Positions 20,801 through 37,206 of a stretch of 37,890 nucleotides of DNA are shown here, one piece after another (the stretch's first letter is position 1; every line of letters starts with the position of its first letter). The stretch covers positions 1 through 37,890 of the forward strand of contig JBNGIS010039274.1 in the NCBI GenBank assembly GCA_049999725.1, in the 5' to 3' direction. The notes beneath the pieces were generated by a model, which saw nothing but the letters and a program-made list of their open reading frames with translations, had not been told where the DNA came from and did not search any database. The DNA comes from Haplomitrium mnioides (taxonomy: Eukaryota; Marchantiophyta; Haplomitriopsida; Calobryales). The translations under genes and the position numbers were made by a program.

Positions 20801-23800
20801 CTCATTTTGGGTGCGTTCGACCAGTTTGTTTGACCATAAAGTGTCGTGTCACATTGATGTAGGTGCACAGTCAACAGCACGTGGATGCAGTTGAGGCCAC
20901 ATTTAGAAAGGAAGCGAGGTTAGTGTTCTGTGGATACTACTACCAATGTAATGTATGCCATTCATCGGAATTCTCTGCTTAGCCGTAACCAATGTGATAC
21001 AAAGTTGTTCACTAGCTCTATCAACCAGGTTTATAAGAAAGTTTACACCGGCAACTAAGAGAACATTTCTGTGTATCAAAAAACAATTAATTCAGGAGTA
21101 TAGATTGTGTGTTTGGCAGCTACTTCACTTCGGACACCTATGCCAACAAAGATTCTGCCCTTGCTGCAAGGATTGCGGCTGGGATTTGTGCTGATTTGGC
21201 TGCTGCAATTGTTAAGGGACAAACCAAAAATGGCTTTGCTGTGGTATGCACCTTTATGAGTGTTATTTGTATTCCATTCTGCTGTTTTGAGTGAACTGGG
21301 ATTGATCCTCCAGGTCCTGTGGACATTGAAATGTTAAAGGTAAGTTACTGTTTGGTGGTTCTGTGGTAAACCAAAGCTTGAGAGAAGGCATGAAGTCGGT
21401 ATGCTCTAAGGTCTGCTTAAGTGTTGCTGTACGTAATCAGGTGCGCCCTCCTGGACATCATGCGGAGCATGTGACAGTCATGGGGTTTTGCTTACACAAT
21501 AATGCATGTGTCGCTGCCAGAGCAGCACAAGCAGCAGGTGCTAAGAAGGTTCTTATTGTGGATTGGGTATGTATTTATATAAGGTGATCTGTTATTCTTG
21601 TGGTGGAATGCAATTTTATAATTGCCTTCTCATCTTTCTATTTTGGAGTGCACTAGCTTGCGATGTCGTATTTCCTGTGTCATAATAATAAATATGAGTT
21701 TACCATTTGCAGGATGTGCATCATGGAAATGGCACGCAAGAAATTTTATATAATGATCCATCGGTAATCATTTACTGTTTATTCTTTTGTGTAGAAAGTA
21801 CCACTGCTGCAGTTGGAATATGCCTGGCAAACATGTTCTGTTTTCATTCACCAGAACATAGCCTCACGATCAAATACTTTGATTTGTTCCCAGGTTTTGT
21901 ATATATCTTTGCACAGATATGAGAGGGGCACCTTTTATCCTGGCACGGGAGCTGCTAAGGAGGTATATAATTTTACTACTATGTTTGATATCTTCTACTA
22001 AGCTCAAACATCCATACATTGATGATTTTATGCAGGTTCCAAACCTGTCTAACTAGATTTCAAAACAATGAACAAGAGAAGAAAGACTATTGAACGTTCT
22101 CATTTGTGTTTTGAGTGTTCTTTGCGATGTTGAAATAAGGTTAGTTCTGTGGCTGTGACCTTGTTCGGATTTGAAAAGCTTAGCTCATGCTCCATGGACA
22201 TCTTTCGCTGCAGGTTGGAGATGGACCTGGTGTTGGATTCTCAGTAAACATACCTTGGATTTGTGGGGGGATCGGTGACAACGACTATATTTATGCAGTT
22301 TCAGAAATTGTGCTTCCTATAGGTGTAGATCTTATTGTGCGTTGTGGATGCTGAATTATTTTGTTTCAAACTGTTACTGACTTTCACTCCTGTTCATGGG
22401 TCTTGCAGCCAAACAATTTGGATCAGACTTAACAATCATATCAGCTGGTTTTGATGCTGCCGAAGGTGACCCTTTGGGTGGCTGTAAGGTCAGCTCAGTG
22501 TACTACATCTTGTTTTTCATGCTCCTGAAGTTACAGAATGAAAACCTTTAATTTTAAAGGAGTGTGTCCAACCATCATCCAGATTCACAAATGCTCGTGT
22601 GTAGAACATGTCAGCTTTTCTTTCTTATTGATCTTTTTCGCATACGGCGTACAATCAGACCCAAAACCTAATTTTCTGATTTTGCTGGATGGGCAGTTTT
22701 TTGGGCACTCTTGTGACTTTCATATTGTAGAGAATTGGGATCTGTACCTGGTCATTTAATTGGTGTTTGAACCTGTGTCTTAGTTTTGTATGTATCTGAT
22801 AAGCACCGTAAGTACAGATTAGCATTTGCACTTCTCCATGCAGGTCACTCCATCTGGATATGCGTATATGACATCCATGTTAAGCTCTCTGTCAGAAGGA
22901 CGGATGTTGGTGATATTGGAAGGAGGGTAAGTGTGACCACAAAGGTGCTCACTATGTCAAATCCACTTACTCAAGAGGTTTCAGCAAAACAAACTAGATC
23001 TGGAGTCGATGAATTCCATCATTTCTTAGTTTGAAACCATAACATTTCCTATTAAAATTTTTGGCAGAAGCCTCATCCACTTGCTCACTTATTACAATTT
23101 CAGGTATAATTTGCGCTCTATATCTGCCTCGGCAGCAGCTGTGGTCAAGGTCCGTAGCTCCTCCCCCTACTCTCTTTACTCCTGTTTTCATGTCTTCCAC
23201 TGATACCTGAAAAGCAGCAAGTTGTCCTTAAGGAAGAACTTCATTTTACTTTTCTAAGCACTGTGGCAGTAACAAATTTTGGCCACGGTCATACTTCTGA
23301 TGTTTTAAAGTGAATAAAGGTTTCTTTCGCTCCAAAAAAAAAACAAAGCCAATTCAAAAGTATTTTTGAGAACACTCTCTACTGACGGAATTTGGAAGGG
23401 TTTGGGTGCAGGTATTAGTAGGAGACGATGTTGGACCTGTACCCGAAGGAATTCAACCTTCAGAAGAGGGGGCACTGTCAATGCTGGAGGTATTTGCAGT
23501 CCAATCAAAATATTGGTCGGCTTTACACACTCCGGCATCTCTGAAAAGCATTGCAGAGGTAGCAGCATCCAAGTTCCATGCAAAAGGTTAGTTTCTTGTA
23601 TTGCAGTAGTCTTGTAATGAATTGTGCAAAGGGAATACAGTTTGTCATGTGTATGTTACGAAAACAGTCCTTGAAAAATCCTCATTGTACTTCGGGCTTA
23701 TTCTTTGTTGGTTTTAAGTACTGTTGCACAGTTTTTTTGGTTTTTATTCCATCTTTTGTCTGAATCTATCGGTACATTTGAATCGCTTGTGTGTTCTCAA

Positions 23801-25012
23801 CCTAGCTGCTAGTGTGGCTCTTGCACTTCCTTTCTGGCTTATTTTATTGTGGCCACAACAAATGAAAGGCTTTGTAACAGTTTCTCTTGGTACTGCTTCC
23901 CTCTGCTGGTGACCTTCCCTTATCACAGCAGAGATTCTCGTAGGTGAGCTGGATCAGCTGCTGGCGCCATCACCATCTCCGTCTCCAGTGGGGCGGCCAA
24001 ATGGATCTCCTGCATGCATGGGCTGAGTTTAAAGGAACTGAGGAAGTGTTTCAGAAGTGCCTGTGGGTTCAAACTCTATAACCGAAGGAGCAAATTGGTT
24101 GCTTTTGTTATAGAGGGTGAAAACAGTCGCTGTGAATAACCGGGATGGAACCCGTGCCACACACTGGAAAGAGGAGCACCTTATCCAGGCAAAGTGTGAA
24201 GGTAAATGGTGGTCTTCGAGGCTGCCACTGTATACTGCCAGTCACAGTAAAGCTTATCCAGCATTGTGAGATTGTAGATGGAAGTTTGTAAAAGAATTTG
24301 TAATAAAGAAGTACCTTATTCATGCTGTAGCTGTATAAAATACATTTCAGACCCACTGATCAAAACTATTTTGCCAGCATGGAATTCTTGATTTGTCCTG
24401 GTAGTAGGTGCTATGAGGGAGCTAATACTTTGTGAATTTTCTCTTCTTTTGTTCAATCCTACGATGCACATTCACTACTAGGTTGTCTTTGACACTCTGC
24501 CGATCCTCTCAAGCAGACTCGGTCACATTTGTTCTCTTCTCTGTGTTGGTTCCCAAAGTTAATTCCAGTAGCTGCTGGGCTTGTTATAAGACATCGTTAC
24601 TCCTGAATCTCACCCACTCAAGTTTGTTTTTGTTTTTGTTTTTGTTTGTTGTTTGGTTTTTGACTTGAACCATTTCTTGCATCTAAGGCACATTTTCTGC
24701 CGAGAAATTAAGCAACGTCAATCCGTGTTTTTTGGGAACGTTTGTGCCTCTCCTGTAGTCCTCTGTGTGTAGGTAGTACTTGAATTCAAGACTGGAGGTA
24801 TGTCTAGACCTCTCATATTACATAACTAGTGAACATGTGGTAATGACCCCGAATGTGACTTTTTTTTTATGGTAATTGCAGGAAAGCGATCGAGAAGACA
24901 TCACTTCAATGGGCATTCAAGAAGATCTCACTTTAGTGGTGGACCAATTTGGTGGAAATGGGGTAGAAGAAGAGCTGTCTACAATATATGGGTTGCAGCA
25001 ATACAGAAGTAA
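17881..25012 (+). CDS. HDA15: HDA15-type class II histone deacetylase with RanBP2 zinc finger
   Basis: It removes acetyl groups from histone lysines in the nucleus. Exons: 17881-18423, 19511-19631, 19806-19912, 20101-20179, 20335-20399, 20863-20918, 21096-21243, 21441-21566, 21713-21763, 21894-21962, 22214-22322, 22409-22488, 22844-22926, 23104-23149, 23412-23586, 24882-25012; 662 residues, in phase throughout. An acidic N-terminus is followed by a RanBP2 finger (W164, C166, C169, C180, C183; its last Cys comes from exon 2), GEHRKSGIL, then the deacetylase domain from [11 protein letters not shown]. Visible active-site blocks: RPPGHHA (H379, H380), [10 protein letters not shown] (D416, H418), [13 protein letters not shown] (D507) and LEGGYNL (Y547). 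The C-terminus ends with [14 protein letters not shown], a hallmark of plant HDA15. The start could also be the Met at 17941. Arabidopsis HDA15 acts with PIF3 in repressing light-response genes; the same role here is inference. Confidence 0.93.
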
Positions 25013-26934
25013 GTTGTTTTCCATTTGCAGTACCGACTTTACAGGCATGAATGCATTGCAGCTATTGTAATTTTGGAGGAACTAGGATTGATTATCAGTG
25101 TTCAGGCAACGAACAAAAAATATTGAAGAGAAACGTACAGATAATGCATAAACAGTGAAATATGATCATTCTTGGAATTAGCTATTCTCATCTAAACCAG
25201 AATACAGCAATCCAGCCATGGACACAATGAGTTGGCCATGCACATTGTATCAAGTTGCTCTAAACTAACCATTGGTCAAGTGGAAATTGGTTTTGGGCCT
25301 GTGTCAATTTACTGACAGAGTTGCAACTCTGCTTCGGCCTAGCGTCAAGAGTCCTAATACCCCGTTCCTATAACATTTCTGACCGTAAGAACCGTTTAAC
25401 TCTTTCCAAACTAGTTTGCGCTTTCGATTCTTCTCCTCATTCTTTTTCTGAATCTTTGTCTAGCAATATTTGACGCTAAAGAATGCCGTGGCATGTCTGG
25501 AGAGTCAAATTTAGGTTTTTCGCCATTTCACAGCTCTGCCAAGTTGAAATGAAATTGAGTCATCATGTTCTGATTGGAGATGGGCATTAGGACAGTATGA
25601 GTTGGTTGATTTCTGCAGATTCTGTGTTGCACAGTTTAGCCAACTTGAACAGCAAGCAAGATATATCTATTTAGATTCTACATTCATGCACATGAAAGCT
25701 AAATAATACTGAAGTGTATGTGACCAACGGTAATCTAAATTGCAGGTGAATGGGCTCACAATCCGAAGCTTTTACTTTTATGTTCCTTGAATTGAAGACC
25801 AAAAAGCTCATCGCATCATCAGAGAACAAAGTTCCATGACACCATATCATCTCTAAGTACGTGATGGCACTCGGGGCCTTTCACCCATTATATGTATCGG
25901 TGATGGGTACAATATTCTCAGGTGAAATAATGTTTTGAACCCCAGTTTTGAACGCCATTGAGGCTTGGAGGCATCTAGAATCAGGCTAGCTACTACTAGT
26001 AGTGCATCAGACTTAGCATCGGGATATATATATATTATCAAAGGGAGTGAATAAGGTTAAGTCTAGCTCCCAGGAGTATAAAGTATGTCTGGTTTCCATG
26101 TGTGATACCAACAGAGGTTTGTAATTTAAAGGATTTTGCCTGTTTTTGAGGCAATTTTCGCATTGCTTCACAAGTGTTTCACCAGATCTTGATATCTTGT
26201 AATCCTTTTTTAGGAAAATTTGCGAGTTTTGAGAATCATTTCCTTGAAAAGAAAGTCCTAAAAAGACGAACAGATCACATATTTTGACAAAAGAAAATTT
26301 CGACACATTTAGAGCAAAAGAGGGATATCCCACTACTAGTCAAAGCAGTAAAAGCAGTGGTGGAAAAAGGCTCACTGGAAAAACAGTTGCTCACTGTGAA
26401 CACAATTGAAGAACATGAAGAGGTCAGTTATGAGGGAAACATGTGAAGCCTCGAAAGGTGAATAAATTCTACTGTAACTCAGCAGGTTGAAATTCAAGGT
26501 CCCCGTATCCACAGTCTGTCCATGACAGCGCCAGCTTTCATCGCTGCAAATAGATTCTTGCAGCTTTCATTGCTGAAACTTTGCACAATTTGTGAACCAT
26601 TGCAAGAATGAGAAGTTCGCAAATTTGTTCCCTTTCACAAGACTCCATCCAATCATCAAGCCACTGTCACTGTTTTGGGAAATTCTAAATCTACAACGTA
26701 AGTTTATTTTGGTCGAGTTCGTTGGAGTTTCCACATGTCCCTGGAATCTGTTGTTTATAGAAAAGTACTTCTATTGTCAGGCAGAGGCAAAATAAGGTTT
26801 CTGATTTTGCGCTTCTCCATGTAAACTTGCTATTACGAGCTCATAAAATTATCGACGAGACATACAAAGTTAGCCTACCACCCACCGCAATCCAGTGACC
26901 CACCACCGACCGCGCTTGTGATCGTAACTGGGGC
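25013..26934. other. intergenic between HDA15 and xylulose kinase, no gene seen
   Basis: This holds the 3' untranslated part of HDA15 and unassigned sequence. No open frame shows family features, and no transposon or RNA gene was recognised. Confidence 0.5.
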
Positions 26935-26940
26935 TATAAA
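26935..26940 (+). promoter_or_regulatory. TATA box of the xylulose kinase gene
   Basis: TATAAA lies in gggctataaatgg, about 190 bp before the start codon at 27126. This spacing leaves room for a leader of roughly 160 bases. No other good TATA candidate lies nearer. Confidence 0.55.
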
Positions 26941-27125
26941 TGGAATCAGGGGCCTTTTTTGGCCCATCAATCTTCCCAGTTTTTTGTTTATAGCCTGGAT
27001 TTGACTCCTATCATGCCCCCGTTTCCTTTTTAACTAAGAGTACCAGAACCAGAAGTCTTCAATCAATCGCAGCTTTCCTCGGTTTGAAGAGTGAATCTCC
27101 AAGAAATTCTTTCCCGTAGCTGAGC

Positions 27126-30269
<3,144 letters not shown>

Positions 30270-31153
30270 GTTCTACATGATCTATACTGAGCTCAGTCAC
30301 AGCTCTACATGGCATTCCCAATATATTATATAAAACTGACATACCAATTTGAAGCGTTGTTGACGAAAGTATGAGACAGTCTCTGCAGGAGACGTACGTG
30401 TTACATCTAGTGCCCAATCCAAAACAGCGGTTGGTTTTCCAAATGCCTCGTTGTAGGAAATTGCTGATCTGGCAGGCAGATCGAAACATGAAAATCGTCT
30501 GAGTTGAAATAAACATGGCGTCATTCAAGAAACGACCACAATTTCCAGTCGCTCAATCTATTCTGAATCCAATCTATTGAAGAACTTCTGGCGTTTGCAT
30601 TCTGGAATTTAAGTAGAGTTTCTATTTATGAACAAGTGAGATTCGCGGAGAATAGTTTTGTGGATAGATCCACGAGACGACATACAATCGACTCTTGGTG
30701 AGCTTGAAGAGTTGTCTGACAAAAGACGCATGTCGAAGACCTTCGACTTCTGGGAACTTCTAGCATTTCTTGACCACGAGAAACGTGAGGGAAATTGGAA
30801 AGAGCTGAAGCACGGGAATGATGGTCGTTCGGGAAACGCCAACATGAAAATGGGGTTGAAGGAAACGACACGGCTATGTGCAAACACACATCAACCTACA
30901 GTAAATGGAATGTCGGCACCACGTCAGACGAGCGATGGTAGCCATCCCAATAAAAGCAGTTGTAGAAGGTCGTGACGACAGAGGGCGATCAAAGTTGGTC
31001 AGCGTGTTGGCAACATTTCGGAGGTAGATGACGCGGAAGCATCATCTGGATGCCAACGGTCTAATCAGAATATCCGATTTGATGGACCTGGTCTATTGCG
31101 TCGATCGGATGTCATGAGAGAATTGAAATCTTGACCTGGTGCAGAGCTGCCTC
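30270..31153. other. intergenic between xylulose kinase and amidotransferase, no gene seen
   Basis: A 106-codon open frame at 30658-30975 begins MWIDPRDDIQS and is rich in charged residues, but I recognise no family and see no splice context for it. The rest holds nothing I can assign. Confidence 0.45.
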
Positions 31154-31159
31154 TATAAA
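31154..31159 (+). promoter_or_regulatory. TATA box of the glutamine amidotransferase-like gene
   Basis: TATAAA in cctctataaagaa lies 80 bp before the start codon at 31234, a normal distance for a short plant leader. The leader contains a (GCGA) run just before the ATG. Confidence 0.65.
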
Positions 31160-31233
31160 GAAATTCAACGCTAAGATCAGATAAGGACTAGATTCCTTTC
31201 TTCAGCGAAAGCGAGCGAGCGAGCGACAAAGAG

Positions 31234-33403
31234 ATGACTGCCATAAGCTTGACAGATGGAGATGATGCAGGAAGCCCAGAGCTAGCGTTAGTGTTGCCAA
31301 GGGTTCTAATTGTATCACGTCGCACAGTGCGCAAAAACAAATTTGTCGATTTCGTCGGTAAGCGCTTTCTGTGGATCATCGATTTTGTGCAGTTATTTAA
31401 AACTCGCGTTCGAAATCCAATTGCAATTGTTAAAGTGCTGTATTCGCTTCAGAGTGCTTTGCTTCGGTTTCATTCACAAAACTGCAATTGCTCGAATCGA
31501 ACCGTCAGGATTTCGGAGTATGAAATATTTGGTTGCATGCCCTGTGACTTTGTCCGTAAATGTAGTTTTGACACCTTCAAAATTGTGGATGCATAGGAGA
31601 ATATCATCTGGATCTGATTGTGAGCTACGGAGCTGTGCCTGTTATAGTTCCAAGAGTCTCCGGTCTCAACACTTTACTGGACAGCTTTGAGCCTATACAT
31701 GGAGTGCTGCTCTGCGAAGGCGAAGACATTGACCCCATGCATTATGAGAGCGATTTGTCATCTTTGACGCTCGAACAAAGGGAAAGAATCAAACTGTCGC
31801 ACAGCAGTGATACCACCATCGACAAAGTGAAGGATTCCATAGAATTGCAACTTGCTCGTCGTTGCCTGGAGCGCAACATTCCTTACTTGGGAATCTGCAG
31901 GGGCTCGCAAGTTCTCAACGTTGCATGCGGGGGATCATTGTACCAAGTGTGTTTCCGTTCGACAGTCAAAATCTCCGTGCCCTGTTTCTTCTGCAGTCAC
32001 TGCCGTAGAGGGCGTCTTCCTGCTTGAAATGTATGTGAGTCTTACAATTGCTTTCGTTGCGTTTCAGGATGTTGAAACGGAACTGTCCAGCAAAGTGGGT
32101 GTCCACATTCGCCATATAAATTATGACAATTACGATGGACATCGCCACCCCGTGCAAGTGGTGCAAGGAACCCCCCTTCACGAATGGTTCGAGAAATCCT
32201 TACGGGAAGGACCTCATGAGGATGAGCTTGTTGTCAACAGCTATCACCATCAGGTTTTAATCTCCACCCAGATTAAGTTCGTATTCTGCAGTAAGGTTTG
32301 TCGCGTCAGCATTCTGTATCTGTGGATGCAGTATGTAACACTGTAAGAAGCTAGAACTTACACCTTGCGCGGTGCAGGGAGTGAAAAGGTTGGCAGAAAG
32401 ATTTGTGCCCATGGCATTTGCTCCAGATGGATTGGTGGAGGCATTCTATGACCCTGACGTTTATCATCCAGAAGAGGGGAAGTTTATTGTTGGTCTTCAA
32501 TTCCATCCTGAGCGGATGCGCCATGATCATGCCCAGGACACGTACTTAACTGATCATGATCACTCTTCTTCAGAGAGCATCCTTGATTACCCAGAGTGCC
32601 ATCGTGCGTATCAGGTACGCAGTTCAGAAGATTTATCATGATCTTGGCACTACATGATAAATGAATTTGTTTGTGCTAACGAGTCACTGTCTTAAATGTT
32701 GCATGCTCATCGTGACAGCTCCCGAAATTGTTCCGACTACTCAATGCCTTGGCTGGAGTTTTGTATTGCAGGAGTTTGTCAGGGCAGTGATTGCGTATCA
32801 GAAAAGATTGTTCGTGTCAGGGAAAGAGAACGTAGTTCCCAAGCAGGATCAAGCAAAAGTGGAGAGGAAGAGACGGGCGCTAGTGCGCAGCTTCTCTATA
32901 GCAAAGCTTATGTATGAGGAACAAGACCACCTGAGAAAGTCTGGCAGCTCTCATGGTGAAACGCAGGCACTAACGGCTGTACAGCAAGCTGAATCAGAGA
33001 GTCAAGAGTACTTGGAGCTGGGTGCCAAATTTTTACAAGTAAGACCATCCAAAAACATCGATTCCGAAAACTTGGGATTATCACTGGCTGTTGTAACCAG
33101 CGAATCTTTCATAGGTGCACCGTGCTAATGCGTGCTTTCGTATTTCCTGTTCAAATTGCGCAGTCCACTACTGTTCTCACGGCACTGCAGGTCAAAAGAC
33201 TGCATCAAATGGGTGCGACAGTGAGGAACTCAACGCTGCTAGCGGAGAAAATGAAAAGAAATGCGGACAACGAAAAAGAAGCAAGACAGATAATGGAAGA
33301 GATGGGCGTAGAAGAGCTTCAGGATTGCATTGAAATGTATAGAATGATGGTGAACGTTGCGTCTGAAGTTTTGAAAGAAAAATGCAGCTTCTCAGAGAAG
33401 TGA
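31234..33403 (+). CDS. class I glutamine amidotransferase-like protein (GAT1_2.1 type)
   Basis: This belongs to the peptidase C26 / gamma-glutamyl hydrolase-like group; the Arabidopsis relative GAT1_2.1 hydrolyses glutamine. Exons: 31234-31357, 31597-31946, 32068-32253, 32378-32614, 32772-33038, 33164-33403; 467 residues, all in phase. The N-terminus reads [20 protein letters not shown], then [12 protein letters not shown]. The nucleophile elbow is [17 protein letters not shown] (Cys near 142), and the catalytic His and Glu are in GLQFHPERM (near 263 and 265). NSYHHQGVKRLA and [12 protein letters not shown] follow the plant family closely. The C-terminal helical part (QMGATVRNS ... EVLKEK) is also conserved. 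The protein is free-standing with no synthase domain. Its gene is convergent with the monooxygenase gene, with 247 bp between stop codons. Confidence 0.92.
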
Positions 33404-33650
33404 CACCATTGTCGAGAAAGCACTTGGAGACCTGAAAATTTCCCCTAACGATCACATATCTCATTGTTCTCCACCTGGAGTACGTGAACACAATTATTCT
33501 GAGCTGGTGAGCCTTGTCCGTAAACATTTGTTGCGCTATCGGCGTTCATGTATTTAAAGGAGAGAATCTGCCCTGGATCTTAACACAATGCCAATTTCCA
33601 TCTAGGATATTTCTTGTAAATAAGACACCGCAAAAATGGAAGATGATTCG

Positions 33651-36600
33651 TCAGAGTCCTGAGGGAGTAGGAAGACTGCCAACATCGAAGAGCGTATGGC
33701 TGAGAAATGTCTCAGGACCCACAAGTTTGGGTAGAACAAGCTTATTCCTGATGATAGTCACCAGCTTTATGTCAAGCATTAGGAGCTGTCCAATAACGTA
33801 GGATCTGAGAACCAGTGGTAAAGTTCTCGCTTGTCTTTTCTCCACATACTCTTCCAAAGCGACTTTCAATAGCTCCCCATCAAGATCTTTCTTCCCATCA
33901 TTGGTGGGGACTAAAGCTTGTGAGATTTTTTGGGCGAAAACGATTGCATCCTCTATAGCTGTGCATCCGCCCTGTCCAACATTGGGAGTCATGGGATGAA
34001 ATGCATCCCCTGCCACAGTTACTCCATCTCTTACAAGAGGAGGAATCATCCCCGGGATGTTCCATCGGTCACGTAAAAATGACCTTGTAAAGTTTTCAAG
34101 AGGGGTCTTCTCGATTAATTCCGTCATGATCGAAGGTAAACCTTCTGTCAAATTGAAAGCTTCTTGCTTAATAAGATTTAGATCTGTGACTTTCTTACCT
34201 GCACCCACAACACAAAGCATCAGACCTGCATCAATGCTACGCGTTTGAAACACTGAGTATGGCACGACAATATGTAGGCAATAATGACCTTGAGATGGTC
34301 GATTGGCCACAACAAACCAGTATGCTTTCGTTGGCGACATCGGAAAAATGCCAACCCGCTTACCCTCACCAACATAAACCCTGATCTTGTCTCCCAAATT
34401 GTGGCCTTCAGGGGGGTAAACACCCATACCACGGATAGCATACTGCCCAACATATCGAGGTGTTGCAAGCCCCAGATATTTGCCAACTACAGAATTCACT
34501 CCATCACAACCTATCAAAACCTGCATGACTCACCATTTAGTCACGCATTGTCGGTAGGATCCTTACCAACGTCCACAACCTGAAACACGTTTCGATCTGA
34601 AGGAAACGCACAAGGAAACATTATAACTCCCAATGTGGCTCCTACCTTGCCAGATATCACAGTCCCATCTTCCAGTTCCACATCAGTAACCCCACTTCGT
34701 TCTGCCTTTTTTATCAATTTCACACGAGAGTTGAACCGTACTGTCCCTGGTGGCAGTTTGTCATACAGACCCTGTAGCAACGCCTTGCGTTCGACTGCTC
34801 TCACCTCATGTGGCCTGAAAGGTGAACACAACCACCAACAACACGGTCAAAACAAAAATTCAATGAGTTTACCACATTCATATATCCCCTTTGCTTCTGT
34901 GCCATTTTTGGTCCTCGAGGATCCCAGGGATTGTCAAACCAAAAAAGACTGGAATCTTTCAAACTACAACATAGTCCACTGGTGGGAACCAGGACATCTG
35001 CCGAAAGGATTTCACTAGCCTTGGAGGGAAACCGACCGAAGATACACTATGGCCCACAGTTTCTTGGTTAGTATTCTGGAAGAGCTTCAACGTCTGTGAT
35101 TTCTAGTTGGAAGCAAACTGAGCAACGTGACACATTTTTCACGCTAGCCCCAAGTACCCCAATGACAGGATGACCGTATTGATCATAGTCAATTCTGCTA
35201 TCTCCTTCCTCGAAGCATATGGTTCAGAACGTTCAGAGACTCCCACTGAAGGGTTACGAATCAAACCTCGTGCTTCCCACCTAACAGAATCAGTTCCTGT
35301 TCAGTTTGGGACTTAATCAGAATATGTTCTAGTCTTTATTCTCACGCATTCCCACTAATCTGCTCCAGGATTTTCACATTTTCGACCCAACCCCTGCCAC
35401 TAACAGGTGAGAAATAAATCAGTAGCTTCCGAAATACTTGATTACCAATTCCTCTCCTGACGATCTTCACATCAGCCCGGACCAAGCTTCGCACACGACT
35501 GTCACAGCAAGGTTACCCGAAGCTTCGAAACAAAAATCACTCAAGTAGGAAAGCTATACAAACGGCTAGATCAGCTACATAAAACACTCATGGAGACACT
35601 ACAGCTTGACATGCACAGAAGCTCCCGAGATCACCCCATTCAACGAGGCTCTTCACACTCCTGACTGAAAGGGAGAAAGACCACCTTCAATTCATTTGGC
35701 AGACTATTCACAAGCGGAAGTGCTCAGCCTTGGGACCCACAGTTCTAATGTTACCAAGACAGGGTTACCCGATGAGTGATGATTCCGATATATACAACGG
35801 GAGATTAAAAAAAAAACAAAACAAGTACTACAACTCCCGCTGCGTCTCAGCCCTAGTCTGAAACACAAAATCACCAAATGGGTCGAAAAACCAAAGATCC
35901 CAAAAGAACAGATCACCTGACAAAATTCGCACTCTGATGGAAGAGCATAAACTCACAGAGGCTTATACTTTTATGCTGCTTTGTGCATTTCCAAAGAGTA
36001 TTGATTCGGTACCAAGACACAGGGACTACATGAATTAGATTCAACATTCAGGTCGCAGAAGATGAACCCCACATCATCTTTTCCTGTTCAAGTACAATGA
36101 GACCCGAGGGAGATAGCTTGACCCATCATCTGTAGAGTGGCCTGCAACAGTCCAGCAGATCTTCTCCAGCACTCCTCATGTGCTGCAAAGATATCAAATG
36201 ATGGGAGAGAAATTTACCCTCCAGGACACTCGGTCAAGTTAAAGGACTTCAGAACTTGCTCACCAGCGTCTGCAAACACTAACCTGCACATTGCATCGAC
36301 AAGGAGTGCTCAGTGACACCGAATACATCTTTCACTTGAGCACACCCTGGAAACAGTACAGTACCAATGGGGCTACCATACATGCGACATGCACAGCAAC
36401 ATCCACCAAACTTAAAATTTAGCAATCTTCGTGTCCCGAATCCAGCAAACAATCAAATGTGTGACACCAAATATCTCTTGAATTTATATATTACGGTACA
36501 CACTACTCACGAATTGACCATGGCGTAGTCTTGCCGAAGGAGATCGCCAACTCCAAGCACATCCAGTGCTCGCCAAGCATTTCTCCATATTGTCAAGGTA

Positions 36601-37206
36601 GTACCTGAAGCTCTCACAGATGGTGACTGCTCTAGCACCACAGATCTCACACCTACACTGCATCCACAATTACCTCAGTAACCAAAACATAGATCTACTA
36701 CAGACTATTATCCATGGCAGCTGCGAAAACTATCAAACTGTCTAAACGTGTGAGTATTGACACTCGCAGGCCGCTGAAGAAAAAAGCCACCTGCGAAGTG
36801 CTAAGGCAGTCGACAGCCCAGCTATTCCACCGCCCACGATCACTACAGTGGCCAATTCCTGGGTCGGTGTTCCTTTCGTGTCTGCTCTGGTGACCTCTTG
36901 AGCCGTTGCATTTTCACTCCTGGCATTAAATCTCTTGGCAACCCCAACCGAAGAACTGCCCGCTGCTGTGAAAGCTGAATTTTGCCGCATGAATTTGGGC
37001 AACAACCTTCCATGTAAGATGAATCCATGGTGCAGCCGATTTGGACAAAACAGCAATGCGTGCTGATCAAATATGTTTTTTGCCAATCGCTGCTGGTGTC
37101 CCTTTCGAAACGTAACCACCACTGGATTCAACCCTTGGAAACAATACGGATGTGAAAGACTCGCCATGGTCGAAAAGCCAGTGCATCTGCGACTTAGATT
37201 TTGCAA
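33651..37206 (-). CDS. FAD-dependent monooxygenase (plant MO1/CTF2-like)
   Basis: An aromatic-ring-hydroxylase-type flavoprotein. Exons on the - strand: 37206-36791, 36660-36511, 36283-36218, 34814-34646, 34520-34289, 34198-33651; 526 residues, or 513 from the second Met at 37167, which better fits a plastid or mitochondrial targeting peptide (MASLSHPYCFQGL..., rich in R, H and S to about residue 110). The FAD dinucleotide motif is VVIVGGGIAGLSTALAL (GxGxxG at about 125-130), the DG motif is VLIGCDGVNSVVGKYLG (about 268), and the GD motif is TVAGDAFHPMTPNVGQGG (G408-D409). Exon 3 is only 66 bp and reads FADAGEQVLKSFNLTECPGG, joining directly to PHEVRAVERKALL. The natural substrate is unknown; plant relatives are annotated as zeaxanthin epoxidase-like or monooxygenase 1 to 3, but it lacks the FHA domain of true zeaxanthin epoxidase. 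Confidence 0.92.

Noticed and set aside
23932-24026. An alternative last exon of HDA15 ending [19 protein letters not shown]
   Set aside because: It can be joined in phase, but the exon at 24882-25012 carries the conserved WWKWGRR tail and also joins in phase directly to exon 15.
24876-25070. 64-codon + strand frame [13 protein letters not shown]...
   Set aside because: It is the wrong phase of the last HDA15 exon.
31310-31690. 126-codon + strand frame over the amidotransferase start
   Set aside because: It is out of phase with exons 1 and 2 and runs through intron 1.
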